Positions 33,416-46,332 are shown, numbered from the stretch's first letter. The stretch is DNA of 64,000 nt from Sphaerulina vaccinii (GCA_022570795.1 JAKUDP010000028.1:992001-1056000), one strand, 5' to 3'. Translations and numbers: made by a program. The notes: a model not told the origin generated them from the sequence alone.

Positions 33416-36155
33416 ATGACGACGGATCGTAGACGCTTGACAAAGCCTAAGCCCAGAAAACACGCTTCGACATCCACGCATCAGCAGCAGAAGCTCGCTT
33501 CGCCGTCATCTTCTCCGTCGGAGTCCAGGAAGAACAGCTCCACTGCTGGCGAACGGCTGCCACTGCCACTGCGCGATCCGCATGCACCGCCGGAGGAACA
33601 GCAACCTCATCGCCTTCACGCTCCGCAGCAGCAGCAGCAGAGCGACCAGGACTTACTCCCCCACCCCCACCAGCAGCAACCGCTGTCTCACCTTCGCCAA
33701 CAACAACACCACCACCCTGGCTCCGCGTCCTGCGCTGGAGCGGGATCTGGCAGTCGCCCTCTCTCGGTCACGCAGCGCACTTCACGCGAGCTTATCGGCG
33801 ACAACTTCGATGCAGACACGCTACTGGCCATAAACGCCATCTATACCAACGACGCCCATACCACGAGTGCGCCAGAGCCGACGACAGCAGATCACCCGAG
33901 CGCAGCACTCGCGACGCGCCAGCAGCAACAGGCGTCTGCAGGAGCACTATCGCAGACAGAACGGATTGCTGGGGACCACGTCTCGGAGTCTGCCAATCCT
34001 GCAGTACGGTTGTCGCAGATACTAGGCGGCGCAGGCATGGACGGACTCACGTCGCCAAACGGCATAAACCCGCGCCAGAGGTATAGCGATGAGACGAAGG
34101 AAAGCAAGGTGCTCAAGAAGAAGAGCGGCTTCTCGAGCCTGATGTCCAGTCTGGTCGGCGCGCCTCGAAAGCCTACCATATCAGCGCCAGAGAATCCCGT
34201 ACATGTCACGCACGTGGGCTACGATCAAGAGACTGGGGAGTTTACGGTAGGTCTGGCTTGAGATTGTTTACACAGGGAAGGGTGAGAGAATATGGGCACT
34301 GACTGAATACCATAGGGACTTCCCAAGGAATGGCAGAGGACTCTACAAGCCAATGGCATTTCCGAACAGGAACAGAAGAAGAACCCACAGGCCATTATCG
34401 ATGTTGTCACATTCTTCAACGAGAACAACGACAATGGCAGTGATGACTGGACTTATCACAAGTTCGATCATGCGAAACCCGCAGAAAGTCCACAAGGCTA
34501 TCAGGCTGGTCTCAGTCCAGGAGGGTATGTTATGAGTCCGCCCGCAAGTCCACGGTTCCCCAAGAATGAAGGCGAAAGCTTCGAAAACCCCCGAGCGCCA
34601 CCGCCTGTACCGCGCGGGACAAGTCAAGGCTATGGCATGAGCTCACCAATCAGTCCCCAGATGAATGGCAACTTGCTGCCCATGCGGCCTGCACCCAGGC
34701 CACCAGGAAGCCAGTCGACCAACATGATTCCGCAGCGACCAGCACCACCAGTACCGAGTCCGCAAAGAGATCAGCCTCGAAACGAAGATGGACTGCCCGC
34801 TGTCAGATATGCGCCGCCTACAGTTACAGACATTTCGTCTAGCACCTACCCTGCACAGAACAGGAGTCGTGCCAATACAGGTCCGACATACCAGAGCCAG
34901 CAGCAACAGCAGTCTCCTATATCATCTCCCCATCAGTATCAACAACAACAGGAGCAGGCAATGAAAGCAGCCCAGCAAGCACTCAAGCAACAGTCATTGG
35001 AGCGTTCGCAATCCCAGCGGCACCCATCGAACAATGGCTTGCATCATCAACATCAGCAGCAGCAGCAGGCGCAACAACAACAACAGCAGCACTCGCAAAT
35101 AGCGCCTCCTTCTGATACACGCCAAGTCCCCCATCCTGCAGCTGTGGACTCGAGAGGCCCGGCACCTAGACCCCGACAGCGTCCGCGTCAATCCATCACC
35201 AACGCTGAGGTCATTAGCAAGCTTCAGAACATTTGCAATGCGGCAGATCCTACTAAGAAATACCGCAATCTCATCAAGATCGGTCAAGGAGCTTCCGGCG
35301 GTGTATACACTGCATTCGAAGTGGGCACAAACAAGTGCGTGGCAATCAAGCAGATGAATCTGGAGCAGCAGCCCAAGAAGGACCTGATCATCAACGAGAT
35401 CCTGGTCATGAAAGACAGCAAGCATAAGAACGTTGTCAATTTCATGGACAGTTTCCTTGTGAAAGGTGACCTCTGGGTCGTCATGGAGTACATGGAAGGT
35501 GGCAGTCTGACTGATGTGGTGACGTTTAACATGATGTCCGAAGGCCAAATAGCGGCAGTCTGTCGCGAAACGCTTCATGGCTTGCAATTCTTGCACTCCA
35601 AGGGCGTGATACATCGTGACATCAAGTCTGATAACATTCTTCTGTCGCTGGAAGGGAGCATCAAGCTTACCGACTTCGGGTTTTGCGCTCAGATCAACGA
35701 GTCGCACATGAAACGAACCACAATGGTCGGCACACCTTACTGGATGGCCCCTGAAGTCGTGACGAGGAAGGAGTATGGTCGAAAGATCGACATATGGTCA
35801 CTGGGGATCATGGCCATTGAGATGATTGAAGGAGAGCCACCATATCTCACGGAATCACCACTTCGAGCCCTGTACCTGATCGCAACTAACGGCACGCCTA
35901 CGATTAAGGAGGAACATAACTTGACCCCGCTTTTCCGAGACTTCCTGCAGTTCGCTCTCAAGGTTGACCCAGAGAAGAGGGCATCGGCTCACGATTTGCT
36001 GAAGGTAAGCTGCACGCCACACATTTTGATGTTACGAAGGAACTAACACATTCTAGCACGCTTTTATTGCGACGGCTGAGCCGCTTGCCACGTTGGCACC
36101 ATTGGTAAAAGCGGCTAGGCTTGCACGAGCAGAGGAACGCAAGAACAAGGCATGA
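33416..36155 (+). CDS. STE20: Ste20-type p21-activated protein kinase (PAK)
   Basis: Exons 33416..34246, 34316..36004, 36057..36155; 872 aa. A Gln/His/Pro-rich N-terminus precedes the Cdc42-binding CRIB motif ISAPENPVHVTHVGYDQETG (about residues 254-273), split by intron 1 just before GLPKEW. After a Pro- and Gln-rich linker comes the kinase domain (about 592-850): glycine loop IGQGASGGVY, VAIK lysine, HRDIKSDNILL catalytic loop, TDFGFCAQ, activation segment KRTTMVGTPYWMAPEV. No PH domain lies before the CRIB, which favours Ste20 over Cla4. The kinase links Cdc42 to MAPK cascades controlling polarity, mating and invasive growth. The last 33 residues (HAFI...) are a separate exon. Confidence 0.93.
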
Positions 36156-36956
36156 GAACATATCTAGCGACTCGACCACAACGAGTCAGGAAGGGCCACA
36201 ATAGGATATCGCGATGGCCGAAAACACTTTACGCAGCTTGAAATTGCGTGTACGATACAGTCTATTCTGGAGAGGCAAAGAACCTCGCCCATAAACTTGG
36301 GCATTCAGTATCTGTTCTTGAACAATTGGTGTTCAGGATAGGCATGCTACGCTACATGCCACTGCAGGATACGGCGTCCTGTGGAGAGCAGGTGCTTGGG
36401 ATAGATGGAATGGAGTTATGAAGGCATGATGGAGCGACGGCGCTCGGGAATCTTTTCAAAAGGGATCACTTGATGAGTAGTAGTATAACTAAGCCCGCCA
36501 TGGAGCAGCGTGAGGCTCAATGAAATTGCGATGAACATTTGCACTACACCTCGACAAGATCCGCTTGCTTTGCCTTCTTTCTACTGCAGTACACCGTCTC
36601 CATGTGGAAGAGAAAGAGGAGGCCTATCGGAGTCTGCATACGGCAACTATTTCCAGCGCAGAAAGTTGTGCATATCGCTATCGGGTGTACTAAAGGAGCG
36701 GAAGCAGCCCGCGAGTGCCGAATGGGCGAATGAATTGCTCGCAATTAGTTGAGTCCCTGGCCTGGTTGCTTGTGCACAAGTAATCCTCGAACGACCGACC
36801 AGCACTCCCCACTCTTCTCTTGTTGCTTTACTACCCTCCGCTTCGGACATCGATACACCACTTCTCAGTCTGCTGCTGTACAACTGCTTCTGACAATCTC
36901 AGACACCTCAGAAATCACTCCCGAAATCATCCACGACCACATCATCGCCACCAACC
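36156..36956. other. Intergenic region
   Basis: 3' flank of the kinase gene and, from about 36830, the C/A-rich leader of cytochrome b5 (CATCC, CACGACCAC runs). No gene seen. Confidence 0.45.
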
Positions 36957-37579
36957 ATGGCCGAATCGAAGGAGTTCACGTATTCGGATGTCAGCGAGCA
37001 CACGTCGAAGAAGGATCTCTACATGGTTATTCACGACAAGGTCTACAACTCGTCGAGCTTCGTAGATGAGCACCCGTATGTATCGCATTGTCCCTGAGGC
37101 TGGGCAGCGTGGCTCTGGCACTGCATCTTCAGGGCAGCGAGGTAGCCTGGAAGCAGCGATCAAAGTCCCGCTGTCCGGCGGCCAGCTGGCACGTAAGTAA
37201 GCTGACATGGTTTACTGCAGAGGTGGAGAGGAGGTTCTGCTTGATGTTGGTGGACAAGATGCCACTGAGGCATTCGAAGATGTTGGACACAGCGACGAGG
37301 CACGAGAGATTCTGGAAGGCCTACTGATCGGCACTCTCAAGAGACAGGTGAGTGCATATTGCGGGCACATGTAGGACTAGGGACAGTGCAGCTGATGCGC
37401 TCGACTCACAGGAGGGCGACCCACAACCCAAGACTGCCGCTCAGCAAGTCGCCGATGCTCGTAAGAACTCCAGCAGCTCTGGTGGACTTGGCGTTGGTGT
37501 CTATGCTGTTGTTCTTGTCGGTGCTGCTCTCGCCTTCTTCGCCTACCAGCAGCTTCAATCGAGCCAGAACAAGTCGTAA
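36957..37579 (+). CDS. CYB5: Cytochrome b5, tail-anchored
   Basis: Exons 36957..37075, 37221..37347, 37412..37579; 137 aa. The haem domain (residues 6-80) has both axial histidines: H39 in DEHPGGEEVLL and H63 in FEDVGHSDEA. A short acidic linker precedes a C-terminal anchor (GVGVYAVVLVGAALAFFAYQ) and a cytosol-excluded tail QSSQNKS, typical of ER cytochrome b5. It donates electrons to desaturases and sterol or P450 enzymes. Intron 1 (145 nt) falls between HP and GG of the haem motif. Confidence 0.95.
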
Positions 37580-38070
37580 AACGATTTCCAAATCGAGCAG
37601 GAATTGCTATGTGCAGCGGAGGACATCTGCAAGACATGCCGAAAAGAGCAGAGGTCAGGCATGCTCAGAACGCAGATCTGGATACGACCAAGAAATGTGG
37701 TACTTGTCGATATAGGCTGAAGATGTGGCGTTTGTTCTACGATGGCGCATCACATCACATTCAAGACAAATGACTGAAAGGAGGTGAATTGACAATTGCG
37801 ATAGACCTTTGCCTCATATTTCGGAAATACATTTGACGTAACATATGAATCATCAAGGCGTGAAGAGACTGCTCTCCGAAGATCACTTGCTTCGGACGCA
37901 TAGATTGGAGCGAGCACGACAGACACCGCCATCCCACGCATCTCAAACCCGCTCCCTCCGTTCTCGACTGCTCTTCTGGTCAGCAGATCAGCCTGCGCCG
38001 AGAAGCTTGAATAACGCGATATGGACGAGAAGCTGGCAACATCGTTCTGCTTGAATTGCATGGATTCTGC
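37580..38070. other. Convergent intergenic spacer
   Basis: 3' flanks of cytochrome b5 and of the methyltransferase gene. No gene seen. Confidence 0.45.
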
Positions 38071-38995
38071 CTATGGCTTACAACCAACAGCTACGAGTGC
38101 AATACCTGACAACTTGCCAGGCGCGGCAGGGCAGTACTCCTTCAACCGCTTCGCTATGATCTCCCTGAGCTGCGACACTTCATCTGCTGACCACGTACTC
38201 AGAAGCTTCTTCATGTGAGGCAATTGAGTAACGAGCAGCTCAACCAGAGCATCGTGCGTATCAAATCGCATCTCCACTTCGACCTCCACCGATTCGACCT
38301 TGAGAAAACCAGCTGACTCTAGCTCTCCTCGAACTCCCTCAGCCGACTTCCATTCTGCTGGAATCTGTGGCATTGGAGCGTCAGGTCTGACTTCGGTCAC
38401 TAGACCCATCAACTGTAGCCATTGCGAGTCTTTCCAGGACGAGCAAGTCAAGACACCGCCTGGTTTGAGGACTCGCAGACTCTCTTCTAGACAGCTTTGT
38501 GGCCGTGGAGTCATGAAAAACACCCATCCGGCAGTAACGTGGCTTTGAGAGCCATCGCCAACGCCTTGCAAGTCCATGGAATCGAGCACCGATGCATGAA
38601 CTCGCGACCAAGCTGATTTGGCATCACGATCGACTTCTTCCTTCTTCGTACTCTCAACTTGTTCGATCATACCTAATCAGAACAAGAACCGCCAGTCAGC
38701 TTGAATGCAGTCAAATGTCTTCTCATCGAAACCACCTACCTGCTGAGAAATCCGAAGCACTCAAGCTGCACGTTTCCGGGATCTGATCGCCATAGTCGCT
38801 AATGATGCGCGATAGAACAGGCCCTGGTCCACAACCAGAGTCATATATGCCAGTGGCTTCTCTAAATGGAAGTAGAGCATTCGCTTTGTCCAGCATCACT
38901 GCGATTGGTCTGGAGCTTGTTCCGACTGTGAGCTGCTTATATATCTTGGCCATTTGCTGCCAATCGGCACCTTGAGTATCGCTGAGCTTGACCAT
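38071..38995 (-). CDS. SAM-dependent class I methyltransferase
   Basis: Exons complement(38740..38995, 38071..38672); 285 aa. Motif I is GIYDSGCGPGPVLSRII (a D-x-G-C-G-x-G SAM loop). Intron 1 lies just after the acidic-loop region (SASDFSAG). The post-motif block VTAGWVFFMTPRPQSCLEES with LRVLKPGGVLTCSSW is the usual motif III/IV of UbiE/Methyltransf_25 proteins. It has no signal peptide and so is probably cytosolic. The substrate cannot be inferred. The neighbouring MFS gene on the same strand might export a product, but nothing else supports a cluster. Confidence 0.85.
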
Positions 38996-39252
38996 GTTTG
39001 TGATTGGGACTGTTCTTTGAATGAGGAGTGAGGTGGTTGGTGGATGTTGTTACTGACGAGCTGGACCGGACTTCTCTGGCATATATAGACATAGGGCTTC
39101 TTCGCTGTGGAGGATTCCATTGTGCACCTGCCGGAGACATTTTAAGTTTCCGCACACACGTGAAGCTGGCTCGGAAGGATTTAGAGGTTATTGCTCCTGG
39201 CTGAATAGAGTGAGTAGGTCAAATCAATCTGCTTTGCAATACGAGAAGTACA

Positions 39253-42157
39253 TCATTCCTCTTTTCTGCCGTTGACTGCGCTGTTCTCGGCAGTCTTCTC
39301 TGCTTCACCACTGCCGCCACTATTACTATCGCCTCTGCTTTCTTCGTCCCGCCTCTTGTCCTTCTCGATATCGGGCGCCGGCGCGAACTTCGATTTGGCT
39401 CTGATACGTTTGCCTGTGGAGAGTCAGTATCACGTCGTGCGTTGCTTGAGTGCAAAGGCGTACCATAGAAGTAGAACACAAATGGCTGCGAAAGAAAAAT
39501 ATCAGGTCAGTGGACTTATCCGGGCTATCATTCTCTGCCAACAGCACTTACCATGGGAATGAACAACGCAGAGAAGCAGCCAAGCAGCGTCATGCCCCTA
39601 TGTTGTGTTAGTTTGTGCTGTTGTTATGACCATCTCCTCACTTACCAGTTGATCCCGATGCCTTCGAACATGTAAGTAGCAAAGAGTGGGAATATCGCGC
39701 CACAGAGGGATCGCATGATAGTGTTCGCTGCAATGGCTGAGGCCGCAAACATCCTGGAAAGCGTCAGTGTTGGCAATGATACACATATTGTTGAGATCGT
39801 TGCGGACTGCAGAGGTCCGACCACGATACAGGCTCACTCACAGATAGGCATCGATCTAGTCGGCATATTAGCTTACGATGTATCAAAGGTTCGGGTGTGT
39901 GACTTCACTTACAATATAGTTCAAGCACTGCAAGAAGACAGTGAAGATTCCGAAGCCGATACACAAGCCTGCAAGTGTAGGCACGATCCAAGGAATGTCA
40001 GCATTAGCGGTCCACTAGCCGGCTGTTAGCGATTGTATAAGCAGACTGCACGAGTCACTTACGCCAAACCAGAACAATCCACTGCAGAAGGTAGTCGTTA
40101 GCGCTGTCTCCCGAGTGATGACAACCTGTACCGTCTTTCAGTACACTCACATTGTGAAAGAGATCCCTCCAGCCATTGTAATAGGTAATCGCCACTCTGG
40201 CACGGGTACGTTGTCTGGAATGATAAGGTCAATTCACGTCCGTGCTGTGCAAGATTCCCCAACGTGCTGCCTACCGTTCGCTCTGAGCTTCTTGTTGTAT
40301 CGCGGCACATCAATCAGGACCAGTATGATACCGATGGTGACTCCCACGATCATGCCGAAGTAGGGAAGGCCTGCGACACCCAAGCTGAAGCCGTAGATCT
40401 GGCCATAGGTGATGCCGAACGCGGTCAAAGACAAATAAAGCAGTCCATAGAGGAAGCTCACTAGTTGGCGTCAGTCTGTGATCAATGTAGCTGGCCATAC
40501 ATGCTACAGTGAGTGCTCCAGAACTTACTATAGATCGTGATCAATAGCACGATAGGCTCCGTGAAGAGAATGCGCAAGGGACGAGCTATGTTCTTGACAG
40601 CCAGCTCCTTAAGGTCGACTTCCACTTCTTCTTGCTTTGCATGTATACCCCAGTTTCTCGTCAGGCGGCGCAATTCAGATGCTTTGCTGACGAGTATCAC
40701 AGGTCTGTATGGAGATGTCAGCAAAGCGAGACTTACTCGAGACGTGCCTTCGCTCACCCATAAGTTTCCTCTTGGAACAGAAGGGCCAATGTGCCGGCTG
40801 CAAAGCCCATGAAGGCTGGGATGTACGCACACCATCGCCAGCCCAAATATGACTTGGCAATAAAGCCACCTATAATTCACGTAAGCAGAGTCTTTCGCGA
40901 CAGACAAGACTCCTCATCTACCTATGAAGGGTGCCATCAAAGGTCCGTTGATGACTGTGCCGCTGAACGCGGTGACGGCAAGACCGCGATACTGATTGTT
41001 GTACATGTCTGCAAACACTGCAGCAACGACTGCCAACGGGCAACTCCCAAACAAGCCAGCAAAGAATCGGCACAAGATCAAGGTCTGATAGTCTTTCGCT
41101 ACAGCCACGCCACTAGACATCGTCAGCATGTGGGATCCTAATGTTTCAAGATAGAGATATATTCACATGTTGAAGATGCCGAATGCAAAAGCGGCAATAA
41201 TGATCGGGAGCCGTCTTCCGTACAACTCACTCATCGGCGCAAAGACTGAGGGACCGATAGCGTAGCCCAGCACGAACAGCGAGGTAGCCAATGTCACTAC
41301 TTCTCTGATTGAGGTCGATTAGCACGGTCGGCACTGTTGGCACTGCTGGCAGCGGAACGAGGGTCTACTTACTGGCCCTTGTCAAATTCCTCTTCGACAT
41401 AGGTTGCTGCTGGAGAGAAAACCGAGGATGCGAATGTCGCTGCGAGGGAGTCAAATATCAGGATTGCCGATATGTACAGCTTCTTGTTCGTTGGCCAATT
41501 CTGTGCATGTCTGGGGTCCTCGTGCCCATCAAACTCAACGACATACTCTTCAGACGGCGGCAATGGAGGTGGATATGGTTTCTTCCCTCCGAAGCTTGGT
41601 AGATTAGTTTCCTCGAGTGTGGGCGCTCTCCTGAGATTGATCAGCGCGTAGTCCAGGTGTAGCTCGTGCTTCCACGCGCAGTATTGTAAGAAAGCACGTT
41701 GCTTCGGGCTTACCTTGATCCTACAGTCTGGGAGTGCTGAAGCCGGTGATCTTGCATGCGTTGAATCGCTGTCGGATGTCGATCAAGATAGTGCATGAAG
41801 TTGTCTTCGATCTGAGTGCTGGATCTTGTGAATGTCCGGGATGCCATTGAAGCCGTCCGGCGTGTGCTCACTGATCCATTGCGTATGGACGAGCTACTCG
41901 ACGAGCTCACTGATTCTGCTTCCTCGATAGCCGATTCATGAGATGCTTCAATTTCTTCTCCACCACCCTGGTTTCTTGTAGATTGTGCTGGATGCAGAGA
42001 CTGGTATGTTGACGTAAAGTGGTTCGTTGTGTCCTGGAACACTGTGAGTATATACATTCGGTCTTTACGAACGCGATGCGATACTGACATAGTCTCTGAA
42101 TCGTTCTGGATCAGCATCGCGTTCGGCGTTCACGATGTCTGCATCTTCTATGTTCAT
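39253..42157 (-). CDS. MFS drug:H+ antiporter (DHA1-like), 16 exons
   Basis: Exons complement(42089..42157, 41714..42033, 41373..41630, 41167..41304, 40922..41112, 40758..40869, 40529..40704, 40275..40460, 40151..40214, 40063..40081, 39913..40014, 39842..39855, 39646..39753, 39552..39597, 39464..39485, 39253..39413); 661 aa. All junction phases agree. After a Ser-rich cytosolic region come twelve predicted spans with MFS signatures: QNWPTNKKLYISAILIF (TM1), LGYAIGPSVFAPMSELYGRR (TM2 loop), LILCRFFAGLFGSCPLAVVA (TM4), GWRWCAYIPAFMG, PVPEWRLPI and FAASAIAANTIMRSLCGA. It resembles polyamine/multidrug DHA1 carriers of the plasma membrane. Fifteen introns, with exons as short as 14, 19 and 22 nt, is extreme for a fungal gene. 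Start: first ATG in the frame; an upstream TTG is not used. Confidence 0.88.
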
Positions 42158-43021
42158 CGTGCTATAAATTCGCTTCCAGGAGCCAGGTGAGCTTTCGAAT
42201 TGGACTTCAGAAGCTGGAGTAAAAAGTAAATCCGTCGCTGTCTTCTTCAATAGCGTAACTGCGCTTGCACTGGTAATGTGAGAATGCTATGTTTCTGCTG
42301 AAGCCAAGAACCGAAGCTATCATGGTTGTTTGGTGGCTGCGGGCTAAAACTGATTATAAAGAACGCGCCACGATTGGTACCCGTCTAAGAGACTTCACCC
42401 ACGTCATCTTAAGGAATACTTTTCGGCCATGTCGGTGGTATTGAATCCTCCAAGGCGAGCGGTTCGCGCCGGGTTTTGGAAAATCGGCATCGGTAGAGGC
42501 ACTTCAGTATGGGTGCGCGTATACGTGCCATGTAGAACGTTGTCGCCGATGGAATTGCGTTGACGTTTGATCCTATCTCCATGTCGGTCGCGGCATCAGT
42601 TCGGGTCCGATACTGCATTGGCTATCAGAGCATTGGGAGCATCTGTTTCATCTTCGAATCATCCAGAGACCTGGCGGATAACGAGGTAACTCGCGACAAG
42701 ATCTGGTATCCCATGCAATTCTGTGCTCGTGTCACGTTGATCTTGGGACTGTACTTGTCCATGTAAGGCTGTCGCAATTGCAGGCAGTGAAAGTCCTGTG
42801 TGAGGCCTTCACATTCCGGAGAACAGCGCTCGAAACGTAACAAGAGCAAAATGAAGTAGTGAAGATGAAGATGAAGTGAGGAGGACGATGGGTACGAAGA
42901 TCCTTGACGAAACATTATCCTGGGTCAAGCCAAGACGTTGGTACGACATACTCTGCCAGGTTTGTAATCACGTATCATACAATTATGCTATACACATCGG
43001 GTCCCACTCCGCATCAAAAAG
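42158..43021. other. Intergenic region
   Basis: Promoter and leader of the MFS gene and 3' flank of the HVA1-like gene. Short frames on both strands are not convincing. Confidence 0.4.
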
Positions 43022-44188
43022 CTACTCGCTATCATAGTAGCATGCTTCTGGCTTGTGAACACAGATTTTCCCACTTTTGCGCGAAGTTAGGACGATTTTG
43101 GGATCGGATTCAGAGGCCTTCACTTGCTTTCCATCCACCTTCTTGCCCTTCTTCAAGACCTCTACCACTTCGCCTTCCACGTACCCAGGCATTGCTTTCC
43201 AAGACACCTTCTGGCCTTCCTTTGGCAGTCTGTCCTTCGTGCCCTGCTTGCCGGGTTCCGTAGCATCCATATGCTTGCTGCCGATGGTTTTCTTGTCGGA
43301 GTCGTCCTTCTGCTTCTTCGAAGAGCTGCCATCATGCTCCTCCGTATCTTTACGCTTCTGGCCAGCTTCGGAATTCTTTGCCGTTTTGCTATCCTTAGAT
43401 TCATCGGCAGACTTCACATCTTCCTTCTCTGCCTCTTTCGTGGCCTCATTCTTTGTGTCCTTCGACTGAGCATTCTTGGTCTGACTCCTCGAGCTTCTGG
43501 TACTGGGTTCTGCGCTTGCTTTCTGCTTCTTTTGCTTCGCAGTCTTCGACTTGTCGTCCTTTGTCGCTTTCCCGGCCTCCTTATCGGCCTGTTTCTCTTC
43601 AGGTTCCTGGTCGTCTTCCTTCTGGGCTTTGCGGCGGCTCTCCTTTGCCTTGTCCGTATTGCCAACGTGCTGTTTCCCTTCCTTCGACTCTTTTTGCTTC
43701 TAGGCCATTGTCAGTCATTGTTCGGCGAATGGGACACTACTGCATGCAGCTCCAACAGGAAAGTCAAGTGTCGCTCTGACTTTTCTTACCTTGTCATCGG
43801 TCTCCTTCTTCTCCTTCTCGCTCATCTTCTCCCAAGCTTTCTTGGGCAAGTAGCGCTTTTCAGTGCCATCGTCCTTTTTGGCTTTACCATCGCCCTCCTT
43901 GGTCTGCCAGTCTTCTTCACCCCAGTTCGTAAGGTTCTGCTGGGATTGATCCTTATCCTTCTTGTCAGTGGTATAGTCGCCGCCTACAATGAGCCATGCC
44001 TAGTTAGTGGTTGCGATAAAGGCTCAAGCATGCGATGTATGCTTGCCTCTCTTCTTATACTCTGAAGCCATCATTTGAGCTTTGCGAGCACTCCATTGAC
44101 CAGGCTGACCACCCTTGTCTCCTTCCTTGATCTCTTCCTTGACTTCCTCTCTCAACTTCGGGTCAGTGTACTTGTCTTTAGGAGGCAT
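43022..44188 (-). CDS. Hypervirulence-associated (HVA1) Tudor-domain protein
   Basis: Exons complement(44047..44188, 43790..43983, 43022..43699); 337 aa. The N-terminal block MPPKDKYTDPKLREEVKEEI plus GQWSARKAQMMASEYKKRGG is a small basic domain common in fungi. A long Lys/Glu/Asp-rich linker leads to a C-terminal HVA1-type Tudor barrel (GQKVSWKAMPGYVEGEVVEV and IVLTSRKSGKICVHKPEACY). Despite the family name the proteins are found in many non-pathogens; a nucleic-acid or chromatin role is inferred. Intron 1 is GC-AG (AGAG|GCAAGC...TTGTAG); no GT donor gives a matching phase. Confidence 0.85.
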
Positions 44189-44807
44189 TTGGACTTGTAT
44201 GCGATGAAAAGCTTCAAGTGTGTATACAAATTCTAAGTTAGGCGTCGAGTGTCAAGTGCTGCGGCGGCTTTGCTTGATATCGAGGCACATCCATCGGCAT
44301 CGCAACAGCCAGTTCGTCATTAATTGCTGCAAAGCAGGTGAGTCTTGATGTCATCAAGATGTAGAATACGGTTCGCGTTCCTGAGTAGCATGTGCGCAAG
44401 ATTGCCCTTGCATGAGGCGCAAACCTTCTCCGCGATCTCCACAATCTGGTGAGATCCGCGCGTTGATATATTTGCGCGACATGTGCTGACATCAATTGCA
44501 TGTGAAATTGCTACTGTCAACCAGGTCAGCTAGAGTGGGTAGGCATCGCATCTCGACGTGATTGACAAGAGTCCAGAGTCATGTGGGGTTGCATGCCTCC
44601 CTTGAGCCGACCATGGACAAGCGCGAGATGCTTTGTCTCACACACCTCGAGTCAGCCGACAAAGATAGCTCTTTATGCCAGTATGCAGAAGTGTCGGATG
44701 AGCCAAGCGTCGCCGGAAGCAGCGTACAGCAGAGGTACATACCATAACATCCCAGTGCTAGAATGCTTGTACGAAGTTAGTCTGCAAACGACTAGCAGAG
44801 CGTGAAG
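44189..44807. other. Intergenic region
   Basis: Upstream of the HVA1-like gene and of a candidate small gene. Two overlapping minus-strand frames (87 and 66 codons) lack motifs. Confidence 0.4.
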
Positions 44808-45194
44808 ATGCTGGATGAGCTGTCTACAGATTTCTGCAGCCTTCCGATCATAATTGAAGACGGAGCATTATACACCACAAACAACATAGCCGCATCGCAG
44901 CCGCCGAGCACAGAAAGATCCTCTTCAGCGTCGACGACCGGCCCCATCGAGAACCGAGAGGAAGGAGAAGAGCAAGAGCGTGGAGTGGAGGATATAGTTG
45001 CAGATGTTGCGGATGCCATCCTAGATGCCGCTGAGAACGCGTGGCAGCGCTTCTCCAGCTCCGTAACCAGTCAAGTTCGTGGAGTCTGCACAAGCAAGGT
45101 CCGCGCAGTCTGCTTCGAAGTGCTCAAGAGGACGGACGAGCCAGAGACACAGAGCAGCTTTGCGTACGACGACGACGCTCGCTTCCTCGATTAG
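44808..45194 (+). CDS. Hypothetical protein, 128 aa, acidic
   Basis: Single open frame MLDELSTDFCSLPIIIEDGA... The middle (GPIENREEGEEQERGVEDIV) and the amphipathic stretch ADVADAILDAAENAWQRFSS look like a real helix; the C-terminus is acidic (AYDDDARFLD). No signal peptide, span or known motif. It ends 39 bases before the stop of the convergent membrane-protein gene. The composition is protein-like, but there is no independent support. Confidence 0.4.
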   Translation: MLDELSTDFCSLPIIIEDGALYTTNNIAASQPPSTERSSSASTTGPIENREEGEEQERGVEDIVADVADAILDAAENAWQRFSSSVTSQVRGVCTSKVRAVCFEVLKRTDEPETQSSFAYDDDARFLD

Positions 45195-45233
45195 AGCCGA
45201 AGGTCGTCCCACTCCAATAAGCCTCGAAGACAT

Positions 45234-46102
45234 CTATTGCGTGATGTTCTTGAGGGCGGTCTCCATCAACACCTTATCGTATTGTTGGTGCAGCCACTGT
45301 ATCCAGTTGCTCATCGGTCCAGTTCCCGGCTTGCCTGTCTGATCTGGCTGGGCCAACCCATTGTAGAAGATACTCTTCAGACCTAGGACCACGACACCTT
45401 CATCTTTTCTGATCTCGGCGCTCATCTCGAAGAGCCCGTCACTCTCTCTTACTTCAGTCACGCGCGGCGAATCTCCACAGCGCACAATAATCGATTCCGA
45501 CGTCTTGGAAACCACTTCGAAGTGGTCGGTAATCTTGGTCCCTACTTCGTAGGTGGAGGTCTGAAGGTCCTTCGTGTCCCAGAGGTGATCGGCTGTGATA
45601 GGATCGCTGCGGTATTTCTTTTCGAGGAAGCGGCGTTGGTATGCGAAGCCTGTAATGGGAGATGGATGTCAGCTAGAATTTCACTCGCATGGTGCATGTA
45701 GATGTATTGTATAGAAGACGTACCTAACCCACTCCAGACTCCAGCGCAGAAAGCTTCTGCCAGTTTGCCCTCTTTCTCCAGCAACTCAGGCTTGATCTGG
45801 CTCAATGGGACGCGGCGCACAGCCAGATCTTGTGTGACTGGCGCATTGTTCGGGTTGTATCGTGCAAATAAGGTCGAGTTGAACAGGTAATCGCTGGGAG
45901 GAACGTCGACGATGCTAGTCTTGCGTGTCCAGCTATGAGTTGGGAGAAACAGTAAGCCTCACGCCGCGGAAAGTGAAGCTCTGAAACGGAGCTCTCGAGC
46001 GGATTGTTGCAGTCGGGTAGAGGGCACTAACAGCAGATAGCCAGCGGTGGCTCCCAGAGAAGTCCAGCCAGTTGCGGCCAGAGTCGTCTTGAAGATACTC
46101 AT
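45234..46102 (-). CDS. Conserved fungal membrane protein of unknown function
   Basis: Exons complement(46032..46102, 45724..45932, 45234..45649); 231 aa. One N-terminal span (about residues 8-24; LAATGWTSLGATAGYLL), then VPPSDYLFNSTLFARYNPNN and a folded C-terminal domain with IIVRCGDSPRV and RESDGLFEMSAEIRKDEGVV. The N-terminus (MSIFKTTL) could also be a mitochondrial presequence, so an inner-membrane or ER location is possible. All intron phases close. I do not recognise a named family. Confidence 0.75.
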
Positions 46103-46332
46103 CGTTTTGAGGCCAGCCGTCGCGAGCTCAAGCATATGAAGCAGAAGATGTACAAAGTTGACAGTTCAAGTTGTTGGTCTGACGAGAAAGGCAAGAAAGG
46201 CAAGAAAGGCAAGCTTCGAACGTCGGCTTTTGCTTTGTGCCGACACAATGTGGAGAGTGTGAGGAGGCAGGGCTGTGAAGATTGTGAAGAGCGGCAGTGG
46301 GCATTACGATGGCTTCGATTTGCAATGGGTAT

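Noticed and set aside
42158..42250. Longer N-terminus for the 16-exon MFS transporter
   Set aside because: The extended frame begins with TTG, not ATG; the first ATG is at 42157.
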